A stretch of DNA of 31,166 bases from a virus: positions 1 to 31,166 of the IMG/VR virus record IMGVR_UViG_3300006854_000042. One strand, 5' to 3'. The notes beneath the pieces are model-generated. The model was not told the DNA's origin, did not search any database, and saw nothing but the letters and a program-made list of their open reading frames with translations. This document shows, piece after piece, positions 16,355 through 23,936 of this stretch (position 1 is the stretch's first letter; each line of letters opens with the position of its first letter). A program made the translations under genes and the position numbers.

Positions 16355-16369
16355 CCGGGCTTTCCCCGG
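16355..16369 (-). terminator. GC hairpin with U-rich tail (weak terminator candidate)
   Basis: On the minus strand CCGGG-GAAAG-CCCGG is followed by TTGTTTC. This could attenuate transcripts leaving the scaffold gene. An outer GCGAG/CTCGC pair could extend the structure. The tail is short, so termination would be partial. Confidence 0.35.
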
Positions 16370-16422
16370 CTCGCCTGGGTACCGCTACAACGTCGGCGGC
16401 GGGACCGACGTGCAATGATTAA

Positions 16423-16451
16423 GCTAGACTCTCAGAACGCGTTGCCGTCAA
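16423..16451 (-). promoter_or_regulatory. Candidate promoter for the capsid genes
   Basis: Reading the minus strand, TTGACG (16451-16446) is followed after 17 bases by TCTAGC (16428-16423), with TTAAT just beyond. It lies in the largest gap of the structural block, after the scaffold-like gene and ahead of the 134-aa, decoration and capsid genes. The -10 match is weak. Confidence 0.35.
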
Positions 16452-16456
16452 CGATT

Positions 16457-16468
16457 GTGGTATTTACC
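16457..16468. repeat. GTGGTATTTACC motif copy
   Basis: This 12-mer differs at one base from the tandem GTGGTATTGACC copies at 23937-23966. It overlaps the stop codon of the scaffold-like gene and abuts the candidate promoter. It could be an operator site of the same regulator. Confidence 0.35.
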
Positions 16469-17375
16469 CGGCTGCTTTCGCCTTCATTGCGCGCTTGCCG
16501 ATGGCGTTCCACCACATCTTTCGGCCGGCGTCCTCGGACAGGTTCGGGTGGTACTTGTTCGCCCACTGGTCCGCGATGGCCTGCTGGTCCTCGTCGAGCT
16601 TCATCTCGGACTCGTGCTCGCCGCCGCCGGCGCCGTTCTTCCCCGACGGCAGCTCGAAGCGTTTCACGTTGCCGTTGGTGCGCCCGTTCGTTGGCATGCC
16701 GCCGAGCTGCAGCACCTGCGCAGCCCACGCGCACGCCGCGCGGAACGTCTCGTAGCTGCGCGGGTGTCCCTCGCCGACCATCTTGGCGATGCGGGCGTCG
16801 GCGACGGCGCGTGCTTCCGCGTCCGATCGCAACCACCTGAACTCGGACGCGAGGTCGGCGGCCATCGCCTGCGTTCCCGGGTCCATCTGGCTTTGCGACC
16901 ACGACTCGCGCTCCTTGGCCAGCTTGCGGTCGGCGCGCAGCTCGTCCATGTCCTCCAGCGTCTGGTGGTAGGCGTCAAGCTCGCGCTTCGCCGTCGCCGG
17001 GTCCTTCGACGCCGACGCCATCTCGAGGTGCCGGTCGCGCTTGTCCCGCAGTTCCTTCAGCCGCTGCTCGTACGGGTCCGTCGCGGGCTGCTGCCGCTGT
17101 TGCTGCGCCTGGACCTGCCCGCGCAGCTCGGCCAGCTGGACCTCGAGCGCCTGGCGTGCCTGCCGATCGCGCGCAGCCTCGGCGCGCAGCTCGTCCTGCT
17201 CCCTCTTGCGCGTGGCCATCCACTCGGCGCGGCGGGCCGCCCGGGACTGACGAGCTTCGGCGGCCGGCGACCCCGGCTCGGCGTCAGGCGACTCGGTTTC
17301 GGTCTCCGGCGCTTCTGGCTCCTCGGCTTCCGGCTCGGTCTCCTGCGATTCGGGTGCGGTGTCTTCCGTTGCCAT
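16464..17375 (-). CDS. Scaffolding-like protein (303 aa)
   Basis: The N-terminal 35 residues are extremely acidic (Glu/Pro/Thr-rich). A long charged coiled coil spans about residues 40-165 (Gln/Arg/Glu/Ala-rich, including QVQAQQQRQQ), and a compact basic C-terminus follows (WWNAIGKRAMKAKAAG). This acidic head, coiled-coil body and basic helical tail is the signature of internal scaffolding proteins, whose C-terminus docks to the capsid protein. Its place between portal and capsid genes agrees. Translation starts at the ATG behind a GAGGAGAAGGTGA site and overlaps the end of the GroES-like gene by 92 bases. Confidence 0.7.
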   Translation of the reverse strand: MATEDTAPESQETEPEAEEPEAPETETESPDAEPGSPAAEARQSRAARRAEWMATRKREQDELRAEAARDRQARQALEVQLAELRGQVQAQQQRQQPATDPYEQRLKELRDKRDRHLEMASASKDPATAKRELDAYHQTLEDMDELRADRKLAKERESWSQSQMDPGTQAMAADLASEFRWLRSDAEARAVADARIAKMVGEGHPRSYETFRAACAWAAQVLQLGGMPTNGRTNGNVKRFELPSGKNGAGGGEHESEMKLDEDQQAIADQWANKYHPNLSEDAGRKMWWNAIGKRAMKAKAAG

Positions 17376-17847
17376 TGCTCACCTTCTCCTCGTAGTAGTG
17401 CTCGCCTTCCTTGTCGTCGTAGGCGAGCGTGTGCGTGGTCCCGACCCGCTCCAAGGCGTCGACAGAGCCAAGTAGCTCGTCCACCTTGAGCTGGAGAATC
17501 TTCTTCCCAGTGTTCTCCGGGTCCCGGGCGAACTCCTCTTCCCATCCCGCGAACTGCCCGAACCACACGATGTCGCCGATCTCGATCAGGTGGTCCTTCA
17601 TCACGTCGAGCGCCTTTAGGCCCGCCGACACGAGCACGCCGCGGGCATCGGGCATCGCGGCCCCAACGGTCTCTCGGATGTTTCCCATGCCGTCCGTCGT
17701 CTTCTCGGTCCAGACCTGCGGGATCACGAGCCCGCCCGCCGTCAGCTTCTCGTTGGGGATGCGGAACACGAGCACCACCTTGTTTGCTGGCAGGTACGGC
17801 AGCTCGGGGATTCCGTACAGCTTGCGACGCTCGACGAGCTTGCTCAT
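17284..17847 (-). CDS. GroES-like co-chaperonin (187 aa)
   Basis: Residues about 22-133 match the Cpn10/GroES plan. NKVVLVFRIPNEKLTAGGLVIP holds the first strand and the mobile loop (T-A-G-G-L-V-I-P corresponds to S-A-G-G-I-V-L-T). An insertion at 45-67 precedes GVLVSAG. IGDIVWFGQFAGWEEEF corresponds to GDIVIFNDGYGVKSE, and ILQLKVDELLGSV corresponds to the final strand ending in DILAIV. Such proteins cap GroEL; phage examples such as T4 gp31 help fold the capsid protein. The location between portal and scaffold supports that role. The last 37 residues are polar and lie in the overlap with the scaffold gene; they are outside the core fold. No phage GroEL is visible. Confidence 0.8.
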   Translation of the reverse strand: MSKLVERRKLYGIPELPYLPANKVVLVFRIPNEKLTAGGLVIPQVWTEKTTDGMGNIRETVGAAMPDARGVLVSAGLKALDVMKDHLIEIGDIVWFGQFAGWEEEFARDPENTGKKILQLKVDELLGSVDALERVGTTHTLAYDDKEGEHYYEEKVSNGNGRHRTRIAGDRAGSRGARSAGDRNRVA

Positions 17848-18062
17848 TTGGTCACCTCGTTGGCGATGGCGATGGACTGCTCGTAGCCACGTACCTGACC
17901 GGCAAGCGTTGTCGCCCGGTGCGTGTCACCGGACCACATCATGTCGATGGTGTTCCCGCGACACTCGCTCAGGCGCTCCTCGAGCAGCGCCAGGTACGCC
18001 TGGGTGATGTCGCTGTCCCGCCACTCCTTGCGCTCGGCCTCGGTGTAGTCGAAGAACTTCAT
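17844..18062 (-). CDS. Small helical protein (72 aa)
   Basis: An all-helical, charged protein (MKFFDYTEAERKEWRDSDI) with a central LLEERLSECRGN and a C-terminal amphipathic helix. It is joined by ATGA overlaps to portal (upstream) and the GroES-like gene (downstream). Short helical genes after the portal are common in phages but have no single known function. No metal or DNA-binding motif is visible. Confidence 0.65.
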   Translation of the reverse strand: MKFFDYTEAERKEWRDSDITQAYLALLEERLSECRGNTIDMMWSGDTHRATTLAGQVRGYEQSIAIANEVTK

Positions 18063-20347
18063 GTGACCTGCCCGTTCTCGGCGCCGTTGGTGGGCGCCGG
18101 TCCGCCGTTGGGTACTCGCTTGGGCATCGGCACCGCCGGGCCCTGGGGTTGCGACTGGGGCTTCGCCGGCGGTGGATTACCGTTCGGGTTGCCCGCCATT
18201 CCCGGCGGCGCCAGGCCCATCGCCATCTTCTGCAGCATCTGGTCGAGCGCGGCGACGAGGTCAGGCCGGTCCATCGCCTTGAACAGCCCCTTCTGCGCCG
18301 CCGCGACGATGAGCGGGTCGGCCGCCGTGAGCGGGTTCGCCATCACCGCCTGCAGGGCAGTCTGCGCGTCGGCGATCCGCTGCGGCTGGCTGGCCATGCG
18401 GGGGTCGGCGGTCACGGTGATGTCCGTGTCCTGGAGGTAGTCCATCCGCGCGACGTGGTGCTCCTCGACGATGCCGGGCTTTGCCGGGTCGGTGACGTAG
18501 AAGTACTCGGCGTCACCGAGGTAGACGCTGTTGAGCCGCGCCAGGCTCCGCGCCTCGGCGGTGCGGCTGCGGGTGTAGCGCTTCGACAGGATGCCGATCG
18601 CGGCGAGCGCCTGGGAGATTCGGATCTGAGTGGTCGTCGCGGTCTCGTTCGAGCCGCCCACCTCGCCCGAGAGAATCTCCCCGGCGCCCGACAGCTCCTC
18701 GGCCTCTTCCTTCTGGTCCTTGATGACCTGGCCCATCGCCGGGTTCGGGCCCGGGAACGTGATCGGCAAGATGGCGTTCTTCATGTCCTGCGGCATGAGG
18801 TCCACCTCGACCCCCTGGCCCGGCTTCACCTTGAGGTCGCCGCGGGACAGCTTCGCGTGCTTCGAGTACAGGAACGTGTAGATGTTCGCGAGCGTGCCGG
18901 CGTCGACGAGCTGGGCCGCGATGGTGTCGGCCACCATGTTGTGCCCCTCGAGCAGGAAGCCGATGCCCCACCCCATGATGCCCTCGGGGTTCGGGATGCA
19001 CCGGTAGTGGGTGAAGAAGTTGATCGGCACCATCTTCGGCTGCGCCGGGTCGGGCGGCGGCTGGGGCGGCGCGGGTGGAATACCGGTCAACGTGCCCGTA
19101 GTTCCCCCCGGCGCGGGCGGCGCCGTCATGGTCGTCTCGCCGGGGGCCGGCGGCGTGGTCATCGTCGTGTCGCCCTGCATCGGCAGCGGCGTGGTGGTCA
19201 TCTCCCCCGGCACCGGCGGCGCCGTCACGGCCTGCTGCTGGCCGTAGTAGGCCTGCATGTCCATCCGCCACTTCATCACCGCGGCCTGGTACATGGCGTC
19301 GTTCGCCGCCTTCTCGCGGTTGTAGCGGGCGCGGTCGACGGGGTCCTCGTCCTCCCTCAGGAACACGCCGAGCACCATCTTGGTCTGCTTGTCGACGGCG
19401 GTGATGACCGGCCGCTGGCGGTCCTGGCCTTCGAGCTTGCACCAGTGGTGCTGTTCGAGGATTTCCCGCTGCCCCGTCGAGAGCGGCCGGCGGATGCCCT
19501 GCGCTTCGTCGATGACGTCCCTCATCGGGTGGTCGTTGTCGCGCGAGCTGCCGCGGGTCGTCTGGTCGACCTCCGACTCGGACTCCTTGTTCGCGTCCTC
19601 GTCGGCGTAGAGCTTGGCGACCGCCGCGGCGTCGTAGTAGCCGGTCGCGGCCATGTCTTCGAGCTCGTGCCGGGCGTACCGCAGGATGCGGGTGATGCAC
19701 GAGACGTTCGCCATGTGGGGGTCGTCGTCGTGCTCGGTATACGGCAGCACGATGTCCTCGGTGCGGCACGACTCGTGACACGGCCGGTTCTTCGCGGCGT
19801 TCCAGTACATGATCGAGAAGGCCGACCCGTACAGCAGCCACTGCATGATGAGGTTGTCGTGGTTCGGCGCGTACTCGGGGATTTGGTGCTCGACCTGCCA
19901 GTTGAGGTGCTTGGCCACCCGAATCGCCCGGTCGAGGTCGTCCTGATCGGTCGGCTTGACCCCGAAGAACTCCCCGCTCGACGGCAGCTGCTGGTCGTAG
20001 ATGCGCGCGTGCATCCTCAGCACCGCGGTCATGATGATCGGGTAGTGGACCCGCGCGTAGCCGAAGCCGTCGTCGGGCGCCGGCGGCAGCTGCCCGAGCG
20101 CGAGCCGCATGATCGACGCCCGGCGCTCGCGGTACTTCGCCATCCCCTGCCAGTGGTCGTCGAACCGCTTGCACACGTCCTCGCCGTACTTGGCCAGCGC
20201 CTCGGGGGACAGCGTCGGCACGAGGTTCACCGTCTCGGGCGCGGACCCGGCGGTCGTCTCGTCGAGGGACGGCGGTGGTGGCTCGGCCATGTCCTCGACG
20301 GGGTTGTCGGTCGGCTCGGGCTCGTCGGTCGTCGGCGGGTACGTCAT
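18059..20347 (-). CDS. Portal protein with internal Pro/Thr repeat (762 aa)
   Basis: The size matches the large podovirus portals (P22 gp1 is 725 aa). The N-terminal helical wing includes DDHWQGMAKYRERRASIMRL; a region of conserved GFGYARVHYPIIMTAVLRMH follows. The stem/clip region includes IPNPEGIMGWGIGFLLEGHN, and a helical crown runs to the C-terminus with a Pro/Gln/Gly-rich tail. The portal is the dodecameric ring for DNA entry and the terminase docking site. Residues 376-419 hold four 11-residue Pro/Thr repeats (separate entry). The ATG at 20347 overlaps the upstream TGA (ATGA), so the longer frame further upstream is not used. Confidence 0.85.
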   Translation of the reverse strand: MTYPPTTDEPEPTDNPVEDMAEPPPPSLDETTAGSAPETVNLVPTLSPEALAKYGEDVCKRFDDHWQGMAKYRERRASIMRLALGQLPPAPDDGFGYARVHYPIIMTAVLRMHARIYDQQLPSSGEFFGVKPTDQDDLDRAIRVAKHLNWQVEHQIPEYAPNHDNLIMQWLLYGSAFSIMYWNAAKNRPCHESCRTEDIVLPYTEHDDDPHMANVSCITRILRYARHELEDMAATGYYDAAAVAKLYADEDANKESESEVDQTTRGSSRDNDHPMRDVIDEAQGIRRPLSTGQREILEQHHWCKLEGQDRQRPVITAVDKQTKMVLGVFLREDEDPVDRARYNREKAANDAMYQAAVMKWRMDMQAYYGQQQAVTAPPVPGEMTTTPLPMQGDTTMTTPPAPGETTMTAPPAPGGTTGTLTGIPPAPPQPPPDPAQPKMVPINFFTHYRCIPNPEGIMGWGIGFLLEGHNMVADTIAAQLVDAGTLANIYTFLYSKHAKLSRGDLKVKPGQGVEVDLMPQDMKNAILPITFPGPNPAMGQVIKDQKEEAEELSGAGEILSGEVGGSNETATTTQIRISQALAAIGILSKRYTRSRTAEARSLARLNSVYLGDAEYFYVTDPAKPGIVEEHHVARMDYLQDTDITVTADPRMASQPQRIADAQTALQAVMANPLTAADPLIVAAAQKGLFKAMDRPDLVAALDQMLQKMAMGLAPPGMAGNPNGNPPPAKPQSQPQGPAVPMPKRVPNGGPAPTNGAENGQVT
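19091..19222 (-). repeat. Four 33-bp tandem repeats inside the portal gene
   Basis: In the portal frame the segment reads as four exact-length 11-residue units: APPVPGEMTTT, PLPMQGDTTMT, TPPAPGETTMT, APPAPGGTTGT. The DNA units are diverged 33-mers. Directly after it (19079-19090, minus strand) lies TTGACCGGTATT, the motif found in the regulatory regions. The repeat forms a flexible extended linker in the protein. Confidence 0.75.
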
Positions 20348-20622
20348 TCGCTGAGCACTCCATCCTTGACGATCAGGTCGCAGCGGAGGCCGAGGTGGCC
20401 GACGTGGGTGAGCAGCATCTTGGCCAGGTTTTCCACCTGCCGTCCGTTGCACACGAGCGTCGACTTTCCGATCGTCACGAATACGGTTCCCGTCGACCTG
20501 TCAGACCGCGACTTGGCCAACACCTGAATGGCGTCAACCTTCTCGTCGCCGAACATAGGCCTGAGGCCCCCGTACAGCTTGCACTCGTGCACGTCACCCT
20601 CGAATGCTCTGCGCTCGTTCAT
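20344..20622 (-). CDS. Small protein between terminase and portal (92 aa)
   Basis: The ATG at 20622 overlaps the terminase TGA as TGATG, and the gene ends in ATGA overlap with portal. The protein has alternating strands and helices (VFVTIGKSTLVCNG, VENLAKMLLTHVGHLGLR) and reads as a compact alpha/beta domain. I do not recognise a family. It is not acidic or coiled, so a scaffold is unlikely. Position suggests a packaging or head role. Confidence 0.6.
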   Translation of the reverse strand: MNERRAFEGDVHECKLYGGLRPMFGDEKVDAIQVLAKSRSDRSTGTVFVTIGKSTLVCNGRQVENLAKMLLTHVGHLGLRCDLIVKDGVLSE

Positions 20623-22181
20623 CACCACATCCCCGGGTAGCCCATGCGGCCACCGCGTGCGTTGTTGCTGCGCTTGGCGCGCAGTCGTTCCAGCTCGTCG
20701 ATGTCGTCGAGGGGCGCGTCGGCGCTCTCGGCCTTGAGCGGGCGGCTCATGCAGGCGTAGCTGGCCGAGTCGTAGTCGTGGTCGTCGGCGTCCGTGTCCG
20801 GCACGTCCGGATCATTCTTGTCCGCCGGCAACCGCGGCAGCGTGACCACCGGCCCCGTGCGTCCGTTCTTGCCGTCCGCCGTCCAGCAGGTGTTGAACCA
20901 ACGGATGCCCGGCACGCACATCAGCGGCTTCTTGTCCTTGCCCAGCAACGTCGGGTGCGCGCTGCGCTTCATGAGGCGCTGGCGCATCTGGTCCGCGGCG
21001 GCGTGGCGGTCCTTGGTGCATTTGAACCAGCCGACCCCGATCTGCTGCATCGTCTCGGCGATGCTCGGGCCGATGGTCCCTGTCGTCGCCCAACACGAGG
21101 AGTCGAGCGGGCCGGTCAGCTTCGACATCCCGCGCTCGACGTCCCACTCGTCGGCGGCCATCTCGACCTCTTTGATCCGGTACGCCAGCATCTCCGCCGT
21201 GTGCTTCCGGACGGTCATGCTGCGGTAGCAGACGAGGTTGCCGTCGGCGTCGACCGCCCACCACTGAATCGACGAGTGCGCCGAGTACCCGTAGTCGCCC
21301 GAGCGGAACTTGTACCAGTTGCTCGGGATCTTGAACGGCTTGCAGAAGTGGACGTCGGGGTCGAGTTCCTCGGAGAAGAACGCGCCGTGAATGTGGTCCC
21401 AGCTTCCTTCGAGCAGCTGCTTGCGGATGGCCACCGAGTGCGACGAGAGCGTGGCGGAGTACTGGACCGGGTCGGCGCTCTTGTTGTCCTGCACCTTGGC
21501 GGGAACGAAGATCTGCTTTCGCTCGACCACCTCTTCTCCAACGACCTCGTGGTTGTCGTTGTAGACCTTGACCTTGATGCGCCGAATGACCGGCGTGTTC
21601 GGCGGTGCGATGTCAACGAAACGCCGCTTGACCCACCCGACGCCGATGCCCACCGGGTTGGTGCCGGCGCGCATGTAGAGCATGTTCTTGAGTACGGGGT
21701 CCTTCGACCGGAGCCAGCTGTCGATCCAGTCGAACTGCTCCTCGGTGAACGTGGTCAGCTCGTCGAAGATCACCTCACTGAACTGGAAGCCCTGGTACTT
21801 GCGCCAGTCCCCCTCTTCCTCCATCTGGCCGAACATGTACTTGTAGCCACACGGAAACGTCCACGTCTTGTCGACCGCCGACCAGTCGACGCCGGGCGCG
21901 ATGGCCTCAAAGTCTGCGAAGCAGCGATCCATCACCTCGCGCAGCTCGGGCATCGTGCGCCGGAAGAAGATGGAGCGGCCGGTGGACGCCCCACGCGGGA
22001 GAAAGTGGGGATGGTCCTCGGGCAGTTCTTGCCGGCTGGTCTCGATGAGGATCTGCCGGAACGGATCGAACCGCAGCACCTCGGTCTTGCCACCGAACGC
22101 CGCCCCGCCGTAGAGCGCGTACCGCCCATCGAAGGACATGAAGCGCTGTTGAGCGCCGGGGTGGGGGCGGAACGCGATCAC
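20622..22181 (-). CDS. terL: Terminase large subunit (519 aa)
   Basis: This is the ATPase-nuclease motor that packages DNA through the portal. The ATPase domain has a Walker A-like GGAAFGGKT at residues 25-33, a coupling-type RRTMPELRE near 74-82 and a Walker B VIFDELT at 137-143. The nuclease domain shows GDYGYSAHSSIQWWAVDADG near 295-314 (Asp296), and a late acidic motif, DDHDYDSASYA, near 475. The start is a GTG at 22181 overlapping the upstream TGA (GTGA); the apparent N-terminal extension is read-through of the previous gene. Length is typical for the family. Confidence 0.92.
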   Translation of the reverse strand: MIAFRPHPGAQQRFMSFDGRYALYGGAAFGGKTEVLRFDPFRQILIETSRQELPEDHPHFLPRGASTGRSIFFRRTMPELREVMDRCFADFEAIAPGVDWSAVDKTWTFPCGYKYMFGQMEEEGDWRKYQGFQFSEVIFDELTTFTEEQFDWIDSWLRSKDPVLKNMLYMRAGTNPVGIGVGWVKRRFVDIAPPNTPVIRRIKVKVYNDNHEVVGEEVVERKQIFVPAKVQDNKSADPVQYSATLSSHSVAIRKQLLEGSWDHIHGAFFSEELDPDVHFCKPFKIPSNWYKFRSGDYGYSAHSSIQWWAVDADGNLVCYRSMTVRKHTAEMLAYRIKEVEMAADEWDVERGMSKLTGPLDSSCWATTGTIGPSIAETMQQIGVGWFKCTKDRHAAADQMRQRLMKRSAHPTLLGKDKKPLMCVPGIRWFNTCWTADGKNGRTGPVVTLPRLPADKNDPDVPDTDADDHDYDSASYACMSRPLKAESADAPLDDIDELERLRAKRSNNARGGRMGYPGMW

Positions 22182-22654
22182 GCCCGCATGACCTCCAGCG
22201 AGACCTTCCACTTCCCGATGGTCCCGGGCACGTCGGTCAGGTTCAGCTGGCCGTAGAGCGACGACGCCGACCACGACACGCTGAAGCCGACGAGGGACGC
22301 GGTGCTCATGTTCGCCACGCTCACGTCACCGGCCACGGTCACCGTCGTCCCGCTGCGCACGAGGAGCGCCTGTCGCAACCACGCGGCGCCGTCACCCGCG
22401 GCGGACGTCGCCGTGACGAAGCAGGTCGCGAACCACGTGTCGTCGGTGCTGAGCTGCGCCTGCCAGGCGATGTGGGCCGCGCCGTCCCCGGGCGTCGTGA
22501 ACTGGAACGCCGTCTTGTAGGTCGCCGTGACCAACTGGCGGTGCTGGTTGACGAGCTTGATCAACTCGTCGCGGTCCGAGCGCCCGTCGTGGATTGCCGG
22601 ACGGGACAACGTCGCCGGCAACGTCGTGAACGTGTACGGGGTCGACGTGCTCAC
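22178..22654 (-). CDS. Virion-block protein of unknown function (158 aa)
   Basis: Starts with GTG at 22654 in GTGA overlap with the upstream gene and ends in GTGA overlap with terL. An N-terminal helical part (RSDRDELIKLVNQHRQLVTA) is followed by a beta-rich Thr/Ser/Ala part (WFATCFVTATSAAGDGAAW). This helix-then-beta-sandwich arrangement is seen in some structural phage proteins, but no family is recognised. It is unusual to have such a protein directly before terL. Confidence 0.6.
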   Translation of the reverse strand: MSTSTPYTFTTLPATLSRPAIHDGRSDRDELIKLVNQHRQLVTATYKTAFQFTTPGDGAAHIAWQAQLSTDDTWFATCFVTATSAAGDGAAWLRQALLVRSGTTVTVAGDVSVANMSTASLVGFSVSWSASSLYGQLNLTDVPGTIGKWKVSLEVMRA

Positions 22655-23007
22655 TTGCTCTCCACGTCGATCACGACCGCCTCGATGGCGTCCTTCGCCT
22701 TCTCGGGCAACTGGATCGTCATGTTCTGGACGTTGACGGTGGTCTTGGTCTTCTCGGCCTGCCCCTTGATGAGCGCCTCGACACGCCTTGCGGCTACCTC
22801 AATGGCATACGGCACGGACTTCTTCGGCTCCTCGAAGGCGCGGGCAATCCGTCGCTGCCGGGTGGTCAGCTTCGCGGCGGCAAGCTCGTCGTCGCCCTTG
22901 AACGCGTGCTGCTCCAGGTCGACGATGGCGAGGTCACGGCGTAGGCGGCGCTCGATGCGCTCGCGGATCTCGCCGTGGACGTCGCGCTTGGCGAGGGCGT
23001 CAGGCAT
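22651..23007 (-). CDS. Possible terminase small subunit (118 aa)
   Basis: Starts at the ATG 23007, which overlaps the upstream stop by eight bases. The N-terminal half is strongly charged and helical (IRERIERRLRRDLAIVDLEQ), with LTTRQRRIARAFEEPKKSVP in the middle. That resembles the helix-turn-helix leader of small terminases. The C-terminus is TVNVQNMTIQLPEKAKDA, like the beta-strand tail that oligomerises in some small terminases. The position one gene before terL, plus size and charge, supports the idea, but no family match was possible by eye. An unrelated DNA-binding protein is the alternative. Confidence 0.45.
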   Translation of the reverse strand: MPDALAKRDVHGEIRERIERRLRRDLAIVDLEQHAFKGDDELAAAKLTTRQRRIARAFEEPKKSVPYAIEVAARRVEALIKGQAEKTKTTVNVQNMTIQLPEKAKDAIEAVVIDVESK

Positions 23008-23254
23008 TCGACTCCCGCAATCCGAGATGATCCGTGCTCCACTTGTGCCCCGGGTCCGAATCGAGCGGCTGAAGAGCGGCCTCGATGGTCCGACCGGTGT
23101 TGATCCATCCCTGGACAGATCCAGGGTAGACAACGCCGTACGTCGCCGCCGCGAACGAGCGCGCCTCTTCGAGGCTCACGAACAGGCCGCGGAAGTCACC
23201 ACCCGGACTGCGCACAGCCCAGTACGGGAGGACGGGAAGCGGCTCACTCCCCAC
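23000..23254 (-). CDS. Small hypothetical protein (84 aa)
   Basis: A GTG at 23254 is chosen because GGGGAAG precedes it within the end of the upstream gene; starts further upstream lie inside that gene in another frame. The protein contains WAVRSPGGDFRGLFVSLEEA, an alpha/beta pattern with an aromatic core, and a polar C-terminus. No family recognised. It belongs to a run of small genes between the divergent promoter region and terL. Confidence 0.55.
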   Translation of the reverse strand: MGSEPLPVLPYWAVRSPGGDFRGLFVSLEEARSFAAATYGVVYPGSVQGWINTGRTIEAALQPLDSDPGHKWSTDHLGLRESNA

Positions 23255-23441
23255 GGTACTTCCCCACCGCCTCCCGCCAGCGCTCATCGAGGGCGTCCCG
23301 CGTGGCCACGTCGCCCGGGAACTCGATGTGCAGGCCGAAGTGCTTCCCGGTCTCGTGGATCGCGCGCTTCACCTGGTCCCACGCCATCGGCGGGATGAGG
23401 TCCGTGTCGCGCTCGTCGTTCAGAATCACCTTCAGCTTCAT
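23244..23441 (-). CDS. Small hypothetical protein (65 aa)
   Basis: A clear compact alpha/beta protein (MKLKVILNDERDTDLIPPMA, then an amphipathic helix and LHIEFPGD). It starts with ATG in ATGA overlap with the upstream gene and overlaps the next gene by 11 bases. No signal, membrane or metal motif. Function unknown. Confidence 0.65.
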   Translation of the reverse strand: MKLKVILNDERDTDLIPPMAWDQVKRAIHETGKHFGLHIEFPGDVATRDALDERWREAVGKYRGE

Positions 23442-23746
23442 TGCCCCTCCGTTTCGCGCGCCTTCAGCAACCCGTCGTCGATGGCCTTGTAGACATCCGT
23501 GAGCAGGCGGCCCGGGAACTCTCCGAGCACGACGCTCACCGGCTGCATCGGCGCGAGCTGCGACACCTTGCCGCCCGTCGCAACGAGCAGCACGGCCAGC
23601 GACTTGGCGCCCGTGTCGTCGTCGACGTGAATCATCGGCTGCAGCCCCACACCGAGCAGGCCGTACCCCTCGCCGATGTCCAGGACGCGCACCGGCTGTC
23701 CGTTGCGGGCGGCGAGCGCCACCGGATTGTGCCTGTGGTCACCCAT
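23438..23746 (-). CDS. Hypothetical beta-rich protein (102 aa)
   Basis: The ATG at 23746 overlaps the preceding TGA as TGATG. The protein shows short strands (VRVLDIGEGYGLLGVGLQPM, LAVLLVATGG, VSVVLGEFPG) and a helical polar C-terminus. It looks soluble and cytoplasmic. I do not recognise it. The longer upstream frame belongs to the zinc-finger microgene in another phase. Confidence 0.6.
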   Translation of the reverse strand: MGDHRHNPVALAARNGQPVRVLDIGEGYGLLGVGLQPMIHVDDDTGAKSLAVLLVATGGKVSQLAPMQPVSVVLGEFPGRLLTDVYKAIDDGLLKARETEGQ

Positions 23747-23910
23747 CACGACGCCTTTCGCTTCTCGCGGTACCGGGCCATCCGCTCCGCGTGCTCCGCG
23801 GCGTGCTTCTCGCAACGGAAGTCGCTACCCGTGAGCGTTTTGCAGCCCGGGTAGACGCACTTCGCTTCGTTGCGCCGCTTTTGCTGGTGTCGAAGTTGCT
23901 TCGCAGCCAC
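23746..23910 (-). CDS. Zinc-finger microprotein, first gene of leftward operon (54 aa)
   Basis: A short gene below normal length cut-offs. GTG at 23910 (or the GTG immediately before it) begins a Lys/Arg/Gln-rich N-terminus, followed by CVYPGCKTLTGSDFRCEKHA and a charged helix rich in Arg and Glu (RMARYREKRKA). The C-x4-C ... C-x-x-H arrangement with a basic helix is a small zinc finger common in phage early genes. It ends in TGATG overlap with the next gene. No strong ribosome site is seen. It lies directly beside the divergent control region, so it could itself be a regulator, though that is inference. Confidence 0.65.
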   Translation of the reverse strand: MAAKQLRHQQKRRNEAKCVYPGCKTLTGSDFRCEKHAAEHAERMARYREKRKAS

Positions 23911-23936
23911 CACGTTTAAGCCCGTACTTCGCTTTC

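Noticed and set aside
16320-16400. tRNA-like signal (TTCGAAT with nearby GTAGCGG) on the minus strand
   Set aside because: The loop and stems do not pair as a T-arm or acceptor, and the anticodon-like loop lacks U at position 33; better explained as a hairpin with U-rich tail.
18149-20527. 792-codon plus-strand open frame opposite the portal gene
   Set aside because: It mirrors the portal gene exactly, as happens in GC-rich DNA, and its product is Arg/Gly/Leu/Val-rich with no domain pattern.
20604-22256. 550-codon plus-strand open frame opposite the terminase gene
   Set aside because: Antisense shadow of terL with low-complexity composition; the minus-strand protein has clear ATPase and nuclease motifs.
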